A DNA stretch of 64,000 nt from Episyrphus balteatus (Eukaryota; Arthropoda; Insecta; Diptera; Syrphidae), in assembly GCF_945859705.1 (NCBI RefSeq), contig NC_079134.1, positions 164,521,718 to 164,585,717 on the forward strand, read 5' to 3'. Below the pieces are notes generated by a model. It was not told the DNA's origin and ran no database searches. It saw only the letters and a program-made list of their open reading frames with translations. Both the position numbers and the translations under genes were made by a program. Positions 1-10,127 of the stretch are shown in pieces. Position 1 is the first letter of the stretch. Each line of letters begins with the position of its first letter.

Positions 1-818
1 CAATAAATCAGAATTTCAAAAAAAAGTACCAAATCAAAGAACGTTGAGTGTTAGAGATTTTATTTCACACATTCAAAGTTGGGCTCTATAGCCCCTAAGG
101 CACTTAAAATATAGTGGAGGAGAACATCATGCCACTGAATACGATTTTCTAATGCTTTCAACCGATTTTGCAGTTTAATGAATTTGCACAAAAATAGCTG
201 AGATGTTGAAAAATTCAAATATTGCACCTGCGGCGGGCCTGATGCTGGCTGCTGGTGCTGCTTCTGTATGGTGCTATGGAGCTGCTCTGTGTTGCAGCTG
301 TGGAAATTTTTTCTTATGATGATTTCGTAGAAAAATAAAATGACTGAATGGGAATAGAAAAAATGTTATAAATGAGTCGAGAGTGCGGTGCAGAATGATG
401 ATGATGATGATGGTGATGATGTAATTTATTTTAGCGAATAATTTAATGACAGCAGGTTTTGTTATAAATGAATTTATTGATATTCTATTTTCAAACTCTT
501 AGATATATAGGTACAATCATTATTTTAATTGCAAGGTACTGCACTAACTGAACGATTTGAATTGAAATTAAGTTTAATAGTGAATGTACGGCAGTTGTAC
601 TTTAAATTGCACTGCGTTGATGAGTTCACTTAAGATTTAACACAAGAACGATTAGAATGAATGTGATCCTCCGTGTTTAACATTAATGATTGACAGCTGC
701 CGACGTTGTTTCTTGACTTTATTTTCCTGATGCTGGGACTACTTTCGGGATCTAAAAAATAAAAACTTTTTTAAAAATGTAATATTTTGTAAGATCCTTA
801 AAACATTATGTAATAAAA
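1..818. other. AT-rich non-coding DNA with microsatellite
   Basis: No supported gene. A GAT/ATG trinucleotide microsatellite lies at about 394-421 and a CTG/GCT-rich patch at about 230-300. The rest is AT-rich sequence in which no terminal repeats or coding pattern were recognised. Confidence 0.6.
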
Positions 819-1560
819 TGCACGACTGGGGTCGCACGTACTTGCTCTTGCAGTTTAAAACACTTTTATGTTAGTTTATTTGTAGATTTTAAGAGCTGCC
901 TCTGTATAAGTCAATTAAAGAAATTTTGTTGATGTTGGGGAAGAGCCGACATTTAGGGCAAAATTTTTTTAAATGAAAAAAAAAATGTTTTTTTATTTGA
1001 CTTTTTTTGAAAAAAATAAGAATGCAGTTTTATTGTAATTGCTTTGAATATTACGTTTGTAAAGTTTAATCAAAATCGTTAGAGCTATTTTATAGTTATT
1101 TTGTATAATTTGAAAAATTTGTATGGGAGGTACACTTTTTTGACTTTTTTGAGAAAAACTAAAAATGCAGTTTTGTTGCAATTGCTTCAAATATTACGTC
1201 TGCAAAGTTTAATCAAAATCGTTAGAGCCGTTTTCGAGTTATTTGGTTTGAATTGAAAAATTTGTATGGGAGGTACACTTTCTAAGCGAGATATAAAAAA
1301 AGAAAAAAAAAACCAACTTTCAGAATTCCATAAAAATCATCTGTACCAAATTTGAAGAAAATCCGTCCACCCGTTTAGGCTGTGGAAATGTGTACAGATG
1401 GACGCACAACCGCACAGACGCACAGACGCACAGACGCACGGACGGAATTGCGGGACCCACTTTTTCGGAATTCTGCATCATCGTAATGTTGGTTTTGATT
1501 AAAACCTCAAATTTTTTTTTCGACACGAAACCAATACTTGCCCTATAGAGCAAGTAAAAA
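819..1560 (+). mobile_element. Hairpin-ended non-autonomous repeat, copy 1 (Helentron-like?)
   Basis: Begins TGCACGACTGGGGTCGCACG and ends at a near-palindrome ACTTGCCCTATAGAGCAAGT followed by A's. The same ends recur at 10790-11457 and 34803-38481, and the 3' end recurs inverted at 39989. TACTTGCTCT near the left end is an exact inverted repeat of AGAGCAAGTA at the right end, and the left tip GCACGAC/GTCGCAC can also fold. Inside are two diverged tandem ~141-bp units (about 1000-1279; copy 3 has only one) and a GACGCACA-type minisatellite at 1401-1441. No coding capacity and no clear target duplication. Subterminal inverted repeats plus a 3' hairpin resemble Helentron-associated elements; that assignment is inference. 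Confidence 0.65.
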
Positions 1561-1869
1561 ATACTATATGTGCATTGGAAAACTTTCAGATTGAATAAAA
1601 AAACCACGACTGTTAATTCCAAAAAATTGAAAATATGGCTAAAATTCATCGAAGCAGACTGATTCGATTTGCTAAGGTTACACCCGTTACACTTAAACTT
1701 AAGAGATTGTGACGTTACAAGGCAGGTTAGAAAATGTAATTTTAACAATATTTATTAACAACTAAATGCATGATGTGTTGAAGCTATTAAATACCTGACT
1801 TAGTGAAAATGTACTGAAAAGTGAGATAAGAGGTTAAGCTCATTTTTTTTGCATACCAGCCAAAATGTC
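1561..1869. other. AT-rich non-coding stretch
   Basis: No gene seen. A ~70-bp segment around 1735-1800 resembles, in direct orientation, DNA around 4450-4520 (shared core TTAACAACTAAAT), so this belongs to the repeat complex extending to about 4.6 kb. Confidence 0.45.
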
Positions 1870-2170
1870 CATTTATATTTCAACTAATCATAATCTCTTT
1901 TGTACTTTTATAAAAGTAAGCATATAAGTTTTTCCTAAAAACAAAATTATAAACTTCACGTTGGGCGCCATTTTGGGTTTTTCTTAACACACCATTCCTA
2001 CTAAATTAAGTTCTATTAATTTATATGTAATTGAAATAGTTCCTATAACATGCCTTCATATAATATGTACGACAAACATTATGGAATCACAGGACCTTAT
2101 CATTAGGTAGGAACTTTTAATTTAAAACGAATTTTATGGATGTAAAGTATCGGCATCTTATTTCTGGCGA
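1870..2170 (+). repeat. Left arm of ~300-bp inverted repeat with GGGCGCC motif
   Basis: Reverse-complement match to 3700-4015, interrupted by small indels. Shared landmarks are TTCACGTTGGGCGCCA at 1955-1970, the phrase AATTGAAATAGTTCCTATAA, and TTTAAAACGAATTTTATGG. Read on the minus strand the motif is TGGCGCCCAACGTGAAG, which looks like the junction of an LTR end with a tRNA primer-binding site, but no LTR pair or pol gene is present. It could equally be a MITE arm. Confidence 0.6.
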
Positions 2171-3699
2171 GGGCCTTACCATCAGCCTATTTCACTAAAA
2201 TAGGACTATAATTTTTAAATTTTTATTTTTTGTCGGTTTTTTAAAATGAAAATTGACATAAAAATAAAATGAATTCCGCCTTAAATTTAAAAGAATTAAG
2301 CGGGCATCGTATTGCTTTAAGGTGGTGGGATTTAAGGTGGACATCATCTTATTTCAAGGTGCCCTTTTTTCCTCCGTGTATTTAATTTGATAATCGCAAT
2401 ACCCTCATCTCCAAACATTTTAAACTTTTCAAAGAAATTCCCGTATTTCTAGTTGACATAAATCTGAGTAATAATTGTATATTTTTTTTTGTTACCAGCA
2501 ACACCAAAATGATTGCAGTATAATGAACTATTTTGTTTTACCTTTTCTTTTATTCTTCAAGTAGCAATTGAGAATGTGAACCCTCATATTTTTTTGTGCT
2601 AGGTTTGATGAAAATAAGTATAGTGTTCCACATTTACCTCATTAAACGACACTGCACATGTGAATGTAATTTAGTTAAATAGAACATAACACAATCTCAA
2701 TTATGACTTTCTCAAAAAAAAGTACAAAAAGAAAGGTTTGGCTGTCAAATACCTACGGAAAGTACTTTGAGTACCTACCTGCAAATAGGTGTTGTCAAAG
2801 TGACCTAGATTTGACACTACACCAAGCTTGTGTATTGTGTACCTTTTTCTACCTACTCTTGTACATGTACATTATTGACATATACTGCATGTTAATGCGA
2901 AAAACCCATTCAGCTCAGATATTTTAATTGAATCCTGTGTGTAAACAGGACATGCATGCAAAGCATATACTCGTAGATGGGAAATTCATTTAGAACTTGT
3001 GTTTTAAAATAGAATTTCCAATTACGGGTTTTAATTCATATAGTCATAGAGCTAAGGTTTTAAAATTTTATCTGTCATTGAGTTTGTAATTAAAATCAAA
3101 GCAGGAAATTGAAAATAAACTCTCTGATGCTCATATAAAAAGGGGGCGTCGTCATCGTTCTTGTTTTTGTAAATGACACGTCGTCGGTCGATGTCGTCGT
3201 TGACAGTCGTAGTATTACATCGAAATAGAGCTCTCTTCTTATATATTCTGGAATGGATCAGATGGCACGTACTCTCTAATAAACTCGTACGTTGTCGCAT
3301 GCATTCCACATCATTCATATAAAGGCAAAATGGCCATCATTGTTGCTTGCTCTAAAACAATTTTCGAAAAACTATTTCAGATACAAAAACAAAAAACACA
3401 AAATGAAACGTGGAATGGTCACGAAAATAAACAAATTTTTCAAATTGCTTAACTATCATTTATGAAAGCAGAGTGAGTGCGCTGTGATTGTGCTTTTTTT
3501 ATCGGCATAGAAACAATAAAATGTTGGTAATTGAAACTTACCTCGTCGAAAAAAAACTAAGTTATTTTTGTTGTTGTTGCGCTGTCGAAAGATGATAAGC
3601 GAATGGGCTGTTTTGATAAGACTCGAAACTATTAAAAAAATAATAGACAGACATTAAATTGCTGACTATTAAAATTTGTTTTTGTTTTTTTCTTAGAAA
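2171..3699. other. Spacer between inverted arms
   Basis: AT-rich DNA with no supported gene. An 88-codon minus-strand frame at 3052-3318 overlies a GAC/GTC-rich patch and has an acceptor-like ATTCCAG nearby, but no consistent donor or protein family was recognised. At about 2365-2380 the sequence TTTTTTCCTCCGTGTA resembles the tip of many insect MITEs, without a visible partner. Confidence 0.4.
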
Positions 3700-4015
3700 T
3701 TGAAATATGATGCCAATACTTTACACCCATAAAATTCGTTTTAAATTAAAAGTGCCTCTCTAATGATAAAGGTTTTGTGCTTCCATATAATGTTTGTCAT
3801 CATGCAGGCATGTTATAGGAACTATTTCAATTACACACAAATTTAATAGAAAAAAATGTAGAAGGAGTGGTGTGTTAAAGTAATCGAAAGAAGATAATTA
3901 AGAAAACACAAAATGGCGCCCAACGTGAAGTTTATAAAATCTGTATTTTTTGGTAAAACTACATATATGTTTTATAAAATTATAAAAAAGGTTATGATAA
4001 TTTGAAATATATTTT
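3700..4015 (-). repeat. Right arm of ~300-bp inverted repeat with GGGCGCC motif
   Basis: Inverted counterpart of 1870-2170. TGGCGCCCAACGTGAAG is at 3914-3930. The two arms differ by several indels, so the copy is not young. Confidence 0.6.
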
Positions 4016-5391
4016 TATGTACATATTTTGACGAATCTGAAGTCAGCCCTCAAATTTTAATTAAATTGCAAAAATACTCAATTTTAATGCGATTTGCATA
4101 GTTTTTTGCAATTTAATTAAAGTTGAAATAATTTGTGAATTTTACTGATATTGTAATAGTGAATAAATATTTATAATTTAAAGTTAAGGATTTTGTTTTG
4201 TAATGTTGATTTATTGTAAAAATAAGTTTTTTCATACAGTGTCACATCCGTAATAAAAATATGTCACACCCGTTACATTTTAGAATTGTTATAAAAATAA
4301 ATTGTTTTAGTAAAATCTCCTTTCATTGCATAAGATATCGACGCGACGGCTTTAAATTTAAAAATCTGCAATTAGGCCCTTAAAAGTCACATACATACTG
4401 AATCAATTTTCTAACGTCTAACCCGTTTTACAACTTATCTTAGGTTAACAAAATGTAGTTTTAAAAATATATTAACAACTAAATACATTAGGTGTTGAAG
4501 ATATTTAGAGAATAGTAGGTACACAAACCAGGAACATAAAATGAAGTAACTTTGTCACACACGTTAAAATAAAAATATTCTTTGATAATTACTGAAAAGA
4601 CTAACTATGATTCACTTGCATTTGTTTTTTTATTTCTTCTTTTTTCATGTGATATATTACTCTCAAGAATGAAAATATTTTGGTGCTGTTTTTAAACCCA
4701 TAAACGTAGATCTTAATAATGCTGTCTAAAGTAATTTTACAGTTAAGAAACAGTTCTTTTTCATTGTGAATTGGTTTAGAAATAAGCTAAAATTGCTTAG
4801 CCTAGCAAAGACAAACTCAGAAATGATGAAAGAATTTAAAATAAGGCCTATTGGTTTACAAAACTGGAGTTTCTCTGACTGAACATGTTGTGTATAATAA
4901 TGAACGCTACAAAAAGAATGCTGCGTGAGTAAAATTGGACCCGGGAAAGGAATGCATAACGTTTTGCAATGCATCAAATATCTTATAGATATCGTTCATT
5001 CAAACAAAAAAAAACTAAGTCTTTAACATTACTGTACGCCTGGAATCTGAAAATACCCTACACGTGTTTGTGTGCTTTATAATAGCTTTAAGGACATACA
5101 ATGTAACAGTTCATTTCACAATAAGAATTCTATATATTTTCAAGATGTTTCTGTTATCGAAACTTTTTAAGTACCCCCAGCACATGTTCACCAACTGATG
5201 CTTTGCTGAACGCGTTCTATATTCTAATGTATCCCAAGCTATCAACTATGCATTATATTTGATATATATTTCTGACAACTGAACATTTTCGAAAAACTCA
5301 CTTGAATAATAGCTCTAAAAACGCCATACAAATTGCTTTATGGTACAAATATTGGCAACATTTCAACTTGATAAAAGACAAAGAAATATAC
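4016..5391. other. AT-rich non-coding DNA
   Basis: No supported gene. A loosely repeated word of the type GTCACACCCGTTACA appears at about 4230, 4262 and 4550 (and as TTACACCCGTTACAC at 1680), with ~60 bp similar to 1735-1800. These look like degraded repeat units. Confidence 0.4.
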
Positions 5392-5518
5392 TCTCGTAGT
5401 CGTCGTTCGAAGAAAAATTTGCTTCAATATCATCGTCGTTGTCGTTGGTAGTCGTGTCGTTGTTCGTTTCGTCGTCATCATCTTTGGCATGCGGTGCACA
5501 CATTTCCTTTCCAATCTC
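5392..5518 (-). CDS. Putative internal exon encoding an acidic Asp/Asn/Thr-rich segment
   Basis: On the minus strand an acceptor (TTTGTTCTATAG, AG at 5519-5520) is followed by an open 127-nt block and a donor GTATAT (complement of 5386-5391). In phase 0 it reads EIGKEMCAPHAK and then an Asp/Asn/Thr-rich run, ending SSNDDYE with one spare nucleotide (phase 1). Good splice signals at both ends and a stop-free frame support an exon. The main caution is that GAC/GTC trinucleotide-rich DNA can stay open by composition alone. No domain is recognised and no neighbouring exon with matching phase was identified, so the gene it would belong to is unknown. Confidence 0.33.
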
Positions 5519-6726
5519 CTATAGAACAAATTTTCTAGAATAATTTATAGACAAACGTTATGATGATGATGATGATGAAGACGACATCGATGTGTCGGTT
5601 TGGTTGTTTGAAAAACCGAAAATATTGCAGATATATTTCGAACGAAACTAGGTCAACCAAGGCAGGTCTCGATATGGCACGCCAAAACTACTATCGTTTC
5701 ACTCAGTGATTCTCAGTGAGTTGGTAGGAGGTATAAGGTACGTTTTAGCTCTATACTACTGCAAGCGGGGGCAGCGCAGGACAATATCGCCGCACCCCTT
5801 TTTGAAGCATTCAAATGAAAAATCTTAAAATATATCAATGTGGTGCTCTCTCGGAAAAATAACAAACAAAGGAAATAAAAATGCAAAAAAAAAAATAAAA
5901 TAAAATTCTACTCGTGCATTCCTTTGGGATTACAAAGGCTTCACACAGAGCTCATGTCCAACGCTCGTTGATAGTATTTATATGTTCAACTCACGGCCCA
6001 AATCTAGAACAGTAGGTCAATCGATATTTTCTATGTATGCTACACGCGCCGCACCCTTATTTTTGTTTCCCTTCACTTCCCTCCTTGTACCATCTACTAC
6101 ATCTCCTACCACCCACCGCCCTATTCACCCACGACTATATGACTTCGTCCCATTTTACAGTGGTTATATTTTATTTAAGGACTTTTTTTTTATATGCAAT
6201 TTACAGAGAAAAAGAAATTTGCAATCGCTTGTAAATGTTTTTTTTTTCTCGTTTTCTTCAAGTTTTTCATTCAAGTTACTGTAGAAGAAGATTTAATGGA
6301 TTTTGTATTTAGGAAGGATATTCGAAAAATATTTTCGTATTCGATTTGAACAAGCTGTGTGTGCGTATATAAGTTATTGCGATAATTTGTCATGATACGA
6401 CACTTGGGTGTAAATTATTTGAAAAGGGCAGCAAATTTTGGCATGAAAAATGGCACGCACTAAAAAGTTTTTTATTTAATAAGTTAAATGATTTTTTTTT
6501 AACTTCAAATCAAATCTTGTTATAAATAAAACTTTAATTTTTGCAAGGAAAATTTACATGGTCAAATATGGTTGATTTAATCAATTTTCTTTTTTAAAAA
6601 AGTTGTTTGTTCATGAAAATATGTAACCTTTTAAATCTATACCGTGAAATAAGAAAGGGATTTTTTCGCGAATTAATACTATGAAATAAGTTTTAAAATT
6701 TCAGGATTTTTTAACAATTTATATTA
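5519..6726. other. Non-coding DNA, no gene recognised
   Basis: Contains a short GAT microsatellite (about 5560-5580) and a less AT-rich patch at about 5640-6130. The small plus-strand frames at 5982-6284 look compositional. No element ends recognised. Confidence 0.45.
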
Positions 6727-6965
6727 TACTGGTCAACATGATTTTATTTACAAAAAACCAAGTTATACTTTTCTAAAGGATTTTTGTTCTGAGCTCGAGT
6801 CCGAAGGCAAAAAAGTTCTATTAAATCACGTTTTTGAGATATTCCCGTTAGAAAATCGAAAATGACGCTCTCTTACGTTAACGGTTTCTAAAAGAGCTAA
6901 ATTTTTTCTTTCTAAATCTGTTTAAATCTTTTCAATATCTCTTTTCTTGTTCGAAAGATCTTCTA
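6727..6965 (+). repeat. Arm-like copy of the long-TIR element seen at 42155
   Basis: Runs parallel to 42158-42420: ACTGGT(T/C)AACA start, TACTTTTCTAAAGG, CTCGAGTCCG, a CCCGTTAGAAAAT phrase, then AAATCTGTTTAAATCTTT and CAATATCT. Diverged throughout. No inverted partner arm was found before the MITE at 7097, so this is probably a partial copy. Confidence 0.5.
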
Positions 6966-7096
6966 CATTCTATATTTTATATTGTTATTATTATTATATT
7001 TATTATTGTTATTAAATGAAAGAACAAAACATTTACTAAATTTGTGAAAAGTTGGTGAAAAGCGGTGTAATAGAGAAAAGCTTGGCTTAGTTAGAT

Positions 7097-7539
7097 ACAC
7101 TGAGGGAAAAAACAACTTAAAATCAACGAAAACCACGTTGATTCAACTACTTTTCGGAATGATTTTGCGTTGAAGACGAAAATTTTAAAATCAAAGTAGA
7201 ACATCGTTAGTTTAAAGTGGTTTACCGTTATAAAACATCTTTAAATCAAAGTTGTTTCAACTTAAAAAAAAAAGCATCAATTTATTAATAAAAAAAATGA
7301 AAAAAATGGGCAGCAGCTGGGGATCGAACCTACAACTCTTGGGTTACTAAGCGAATGCTTTACCAACGTGCTATCTCACTGTTGAAAATTAGAGTGATAA
7401 AATGCAACAAACGCTGAAGTCCGACAAAAATAAAAAAATTCTTACGTTGTTTCAATTTTATTTTGAAGAAGTTTCATGTTAATTTTTTCAACATTTAATC
7501 AACGTTGAACATTTTACGTTGCGTTTTTTCCCTTAGTGT
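7097..7539. mobile_element. 443-bp MITE with 8-bp duplication and tRNA-like core
   Basis: Terminal inverted repeats ACACTGAGGGAAAAAAC at the left and the complement of ACACTAAGGGAAAAAACG at the right. Flanks AGTTAGAT (7089-7096) and AGTTATAT (7540-7547) are an 8-bp duplication with one mismatch, suggesting hAT-type insertion. Subterminal sequence is rich in AACGTTGA-like words on both sides. A tRNA-like sequence sits inside. No transposase, so mobilisation would have been in trans. Confidence 0.7.
7309..7377 (-). other. tRNA-derived sequence with A-box and B-box inside MITE
   Basis: On the minus strand TAGCACGTTGG fits a Pol III A box and GGTTCGATCC fits a B box about 36 nt downstream. The D, anticodon and T stems carry mismatches and the acceptor ends do not pair, so this is not a functional tRNA gene. 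It resembles a SINE head embedded in a DNA element. Confidence 0.6.
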
Positions 7540-7759
7540 AGTTATATTAAAAATTTATGAGTCGGAAAAATGTGATTTTTTTTCTTGTTTAAAACAATAT
7601 AAAAAAATATATGAGCATTTTCGTAACGATCGAAATTTTCGACTCTTTTTATTACTTTCAAAAATGACGTTTTTCCTCTTTTTTCAATGGGTTTTCTAAA
7701 GTTTTTTTTACAAAACATAACTTTAAAATTTTTTAAATTAAAATTGTTCATTTATTACT

Positions 7760-8010
7760 CAAGATATCTAGAATACTAAGTATGCTTGGAAAATCGATAA
7801 AAGAAACTTTGAAAATTCATATCTCGAAAAACTATTCATACAATTTTTTTTAGATAAGATCTTCGAGTTTTTTGGGCTTAAATCTATGCGAAAAGTATAG
7901 ATATAGGTGTCTGAAAAAATTGTATTTTTTTGTAAACAAGTTTTATTAAAGCTGCAGGAGATTAGGACTTTCCTTCCGATTTGTCTACCCTAAACAATTT
8001 CTGCCATAAT
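7760..8010. other. AT-rich flank of LINE fossil
   Basis: No gene recognised. It may be decayed flanking sequence of the reverse-transcriptase relic that begins near 8011. Confidence 0.35.
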
Positions 8011-8245
8011 GTTTAGGAAAGGAGACCCTCCTAATTCCTTTAACGACGAAACAGTCTCCTTAACATCCCCTATTGGATTAACTCTGCCGCATTATGTGAA
8101 CGACCAAAACCCTTTGAACTGCTTGCTTATGCCGATGGTATTGACATAATCGGATAAGCACTGTATGATTTCAGTGGCACTTATGTGAGCATCGAAACAG
8201 AAGCGAGTAAATGGATCAAAAAAGGACACCCAACACTAAGGTATT
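8011..8245 (+). pseudogene. Decayed LINE reverse-transcriptase fragment
   Basis: Translation in shifting frames recovers FRKGDPP, resembling the (G)xRQGDPLS block of non-LTR reverse transcriptases, and about 35 codons later LLAYADGIDIIG, matching the LLAYADDIDIIG catalytic block with the second Asp changed to Gly. This is followed by an in-frame stop and SIETEASKW, resembling the downstream IE(x)EA region. The catalytic change, frame shifts and stop show a dead relic. The IDIIG wording is typical of widespread insect LINEs; the clade is uncertain. Confidence 0.62.
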
Positions 8246-9041
8246 GGACAGTACATCACCATGGAAAATGTTGTTCTACTCACTCTTTTATAAATTATAT
8301 TAATCTAAATTAGTTCACCTATGTATATTATTCGACTACATAATTATTATTAAAGTTAATACCTACAACAATTTTTCGACTATAATTTCCGGTCCAGGAA
8401 ACAGAAATTTCAAATTAATCAAAAAAACACGTTTGCCATTGTAACTCATTGACATCAATTTGTATATTTCACTTCCACATATCGTTACAAACAAAAAAAC
8501 ACGAATCCCCAAAAAAAAAAAAAAATAAGAAACAAAACAGAAAATAAATTAACTTTTTTCGAATTGTATTCATAAAACAAATCATTTGACCCCGAAACCT
8601 ATTTCCCCATATTTTACATTTATTCCCACTCATTTAGTACTCGTGTGCCGTATCTCATCACCGAAAAAAAACAATCATCAAATAAAAATATATTCGAATA
8701 AATAAATATACTTTCGGAATAGGTTATCTCAATACTTTTTTTGTAGTAGTATTTGGCTGATTCGAACTCTTTTGTACTTTTCCAGAATGGAAATGGAGTA
8801 TTTATTTTTTTTTATAAATAAAACATTGAGCTGAGTAATTTTTCTCAATAAAGTTGCAGTAGGTATAGAGTACCTATGCAATAATTGTGCTGATATCTAG
8901 TTAAATTAAAAACGAAAAACAAACATTGCCAACAGATAAAAGCAGTTAACAAATGAATAGCGTATACAGAAAATTTAATTAAACTTATTTTTGTTGCTTC
9001 TTTTTTTTTATATTTTTGTTTCCACAATTCATGAGGATATA
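8246..9041. other. AT-rich non-coding DNA
   Basis: No supported gene or element ends. Several A runs (about 8510-8525) and a weak minus-strand frame with no family resemblance. Confidence 0.45.
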
Positions 9042-9298
9042 GGGGATACTGGAGCTAGAGTTGTAACGAGGTTTTATTTTTTTTAAGTTGGCATTTTGAT
9101 AGTTTCTTCGTAGATTTAGTTAAACAAAGTTTTAAAAAAGGGTCCAAAACCTTTTATTTAAACTAATAAGAAAATTTTTGTGTAATTTTTCCACAATTTA
9201 TTCAGATATACATACATATCTCTAAAATTACAATTCTTTTTGATATATAAGCAGTTCTATGTTACAAAACTCCATGTTACAACTTACTCCAGTCTCCC
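9042..9298. mobile_element. Small inverted-repeat element (~257 bp)
   Basis: Left GGGGATACTGGAG...GTTGTAAC is matched by the reverse complement of the right end, GGGAGACTGGAG...GTTGTAAC, giving about 25 bp of imperfect terminal inverted repeat. No convincing target duplication, so the superfamily is open. Confidence 0.45.
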
Positions 9299-9954
9299 TT
9301 AAAAATTTGATGATGCGATCTTATTGCGGTGATGAAACAACGTAAAAAAACGTGATGCAAACATACGGAATATAAAGTTTTTCTTTTTGTGTTTTGTTTT
9401 GTGTAATTTTTTTTGAATTGAAGTGGGTTGTTAGATTGCGATTGAAGTTCCGTCTCTGTCCGTCACGGTTTGGTAACAAATACAACAACTCACTCCAAGG
9501 TTTCGCGGAAGTCAAGTCATGATTAATTGAAGCTTTTATTTAAGTGGGCAACAGCAGGCATGCATCAGAGAAGCCTCAATGGGAATATAGCACATCATGA
9601 TGATTCTAAAAATATGTACATATACAAAAACGATCGGTGGAAAATTTTTTGATAAAAGCTTTGATGAGTTTATACTTAGTTGAGTTACTGAGTAATGATT
9701 AAGTAACATATTGCTTTTTGTAATGAATTTTTGAAAAAGAAATTTGTCTAAATTTTAAATAAATAAATGGGTCAATCCCATTCCACTAAAAAATCTTTAT
9801 TCGGAGAACGTAGAGAATAAATTGATACACTTTGCGAGGAGGCATAATAATTTACCTTCACTGACACAGAGCTTAATAGGTCGCATATTCTTGAAAAAAA
9901 AAACATTTGCCAAAATTGTATGCATGCAATAAAAACACACCTCCTACAGCCCGA
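9299..9954. other. Non-coding DNA, nothing recognised
   Basis: Small minus-strand frames at 9321-9515 and 9772-9987 have no visible start context, splice partners or family motifs. Confidence 0.4.
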
Positions 9955-10083
9955 TTCTTTAAACCAGTCACAACTTGTGAGAGTCACAAAAATTCAATGA
10001 TCAGAATTCACAGCAACTTAATAAAGAATAAATTATGCTTTTTGTGACTCTCACAAGTTGAGACTGTGGGGTAGAATCGAGGT
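9955..10083. mobile_element. Short hairpin MITE
   Basis: The 22-bp sequence at 9971-9992 (CAACTTGTGAGAGTCACAAA...) is perfectly reverse-complemented at 10039-10060. Weaker pairing continues outward through AGTC and CGATTCT to about 9955 and 10083. The central 46 nt are unpaired. No target duplication identified. Confidence 0.55.
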
Positions 10084-10127
10084 TTAAGGCTAACTGTAGA
10101 CAATTTTTACACTGAAAAAAAAAAAAA

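Noticed and set aside
1401..1441. Regular GACGCACA repeats, briefly considered as a CRISPR-like array
   Set aside because: They are contiguous ~10-bp minisatellite units without unique spacers, inside a eukaryotic mobile element.
3052..3318. 88-codon minus-strand frame with acceptor-like ATTCCAG
   Set aside because: Phase does not fit the candidate exon at 5392-5518, the donor is poor and the patch is GAC-repetitive; kept only as a note.
7309..7377. Possible tRNA gene
   Set aside because: A and B boxes are present but cloverleaf stems fail; it lies inside a MITE and is a tRNA-derived module.
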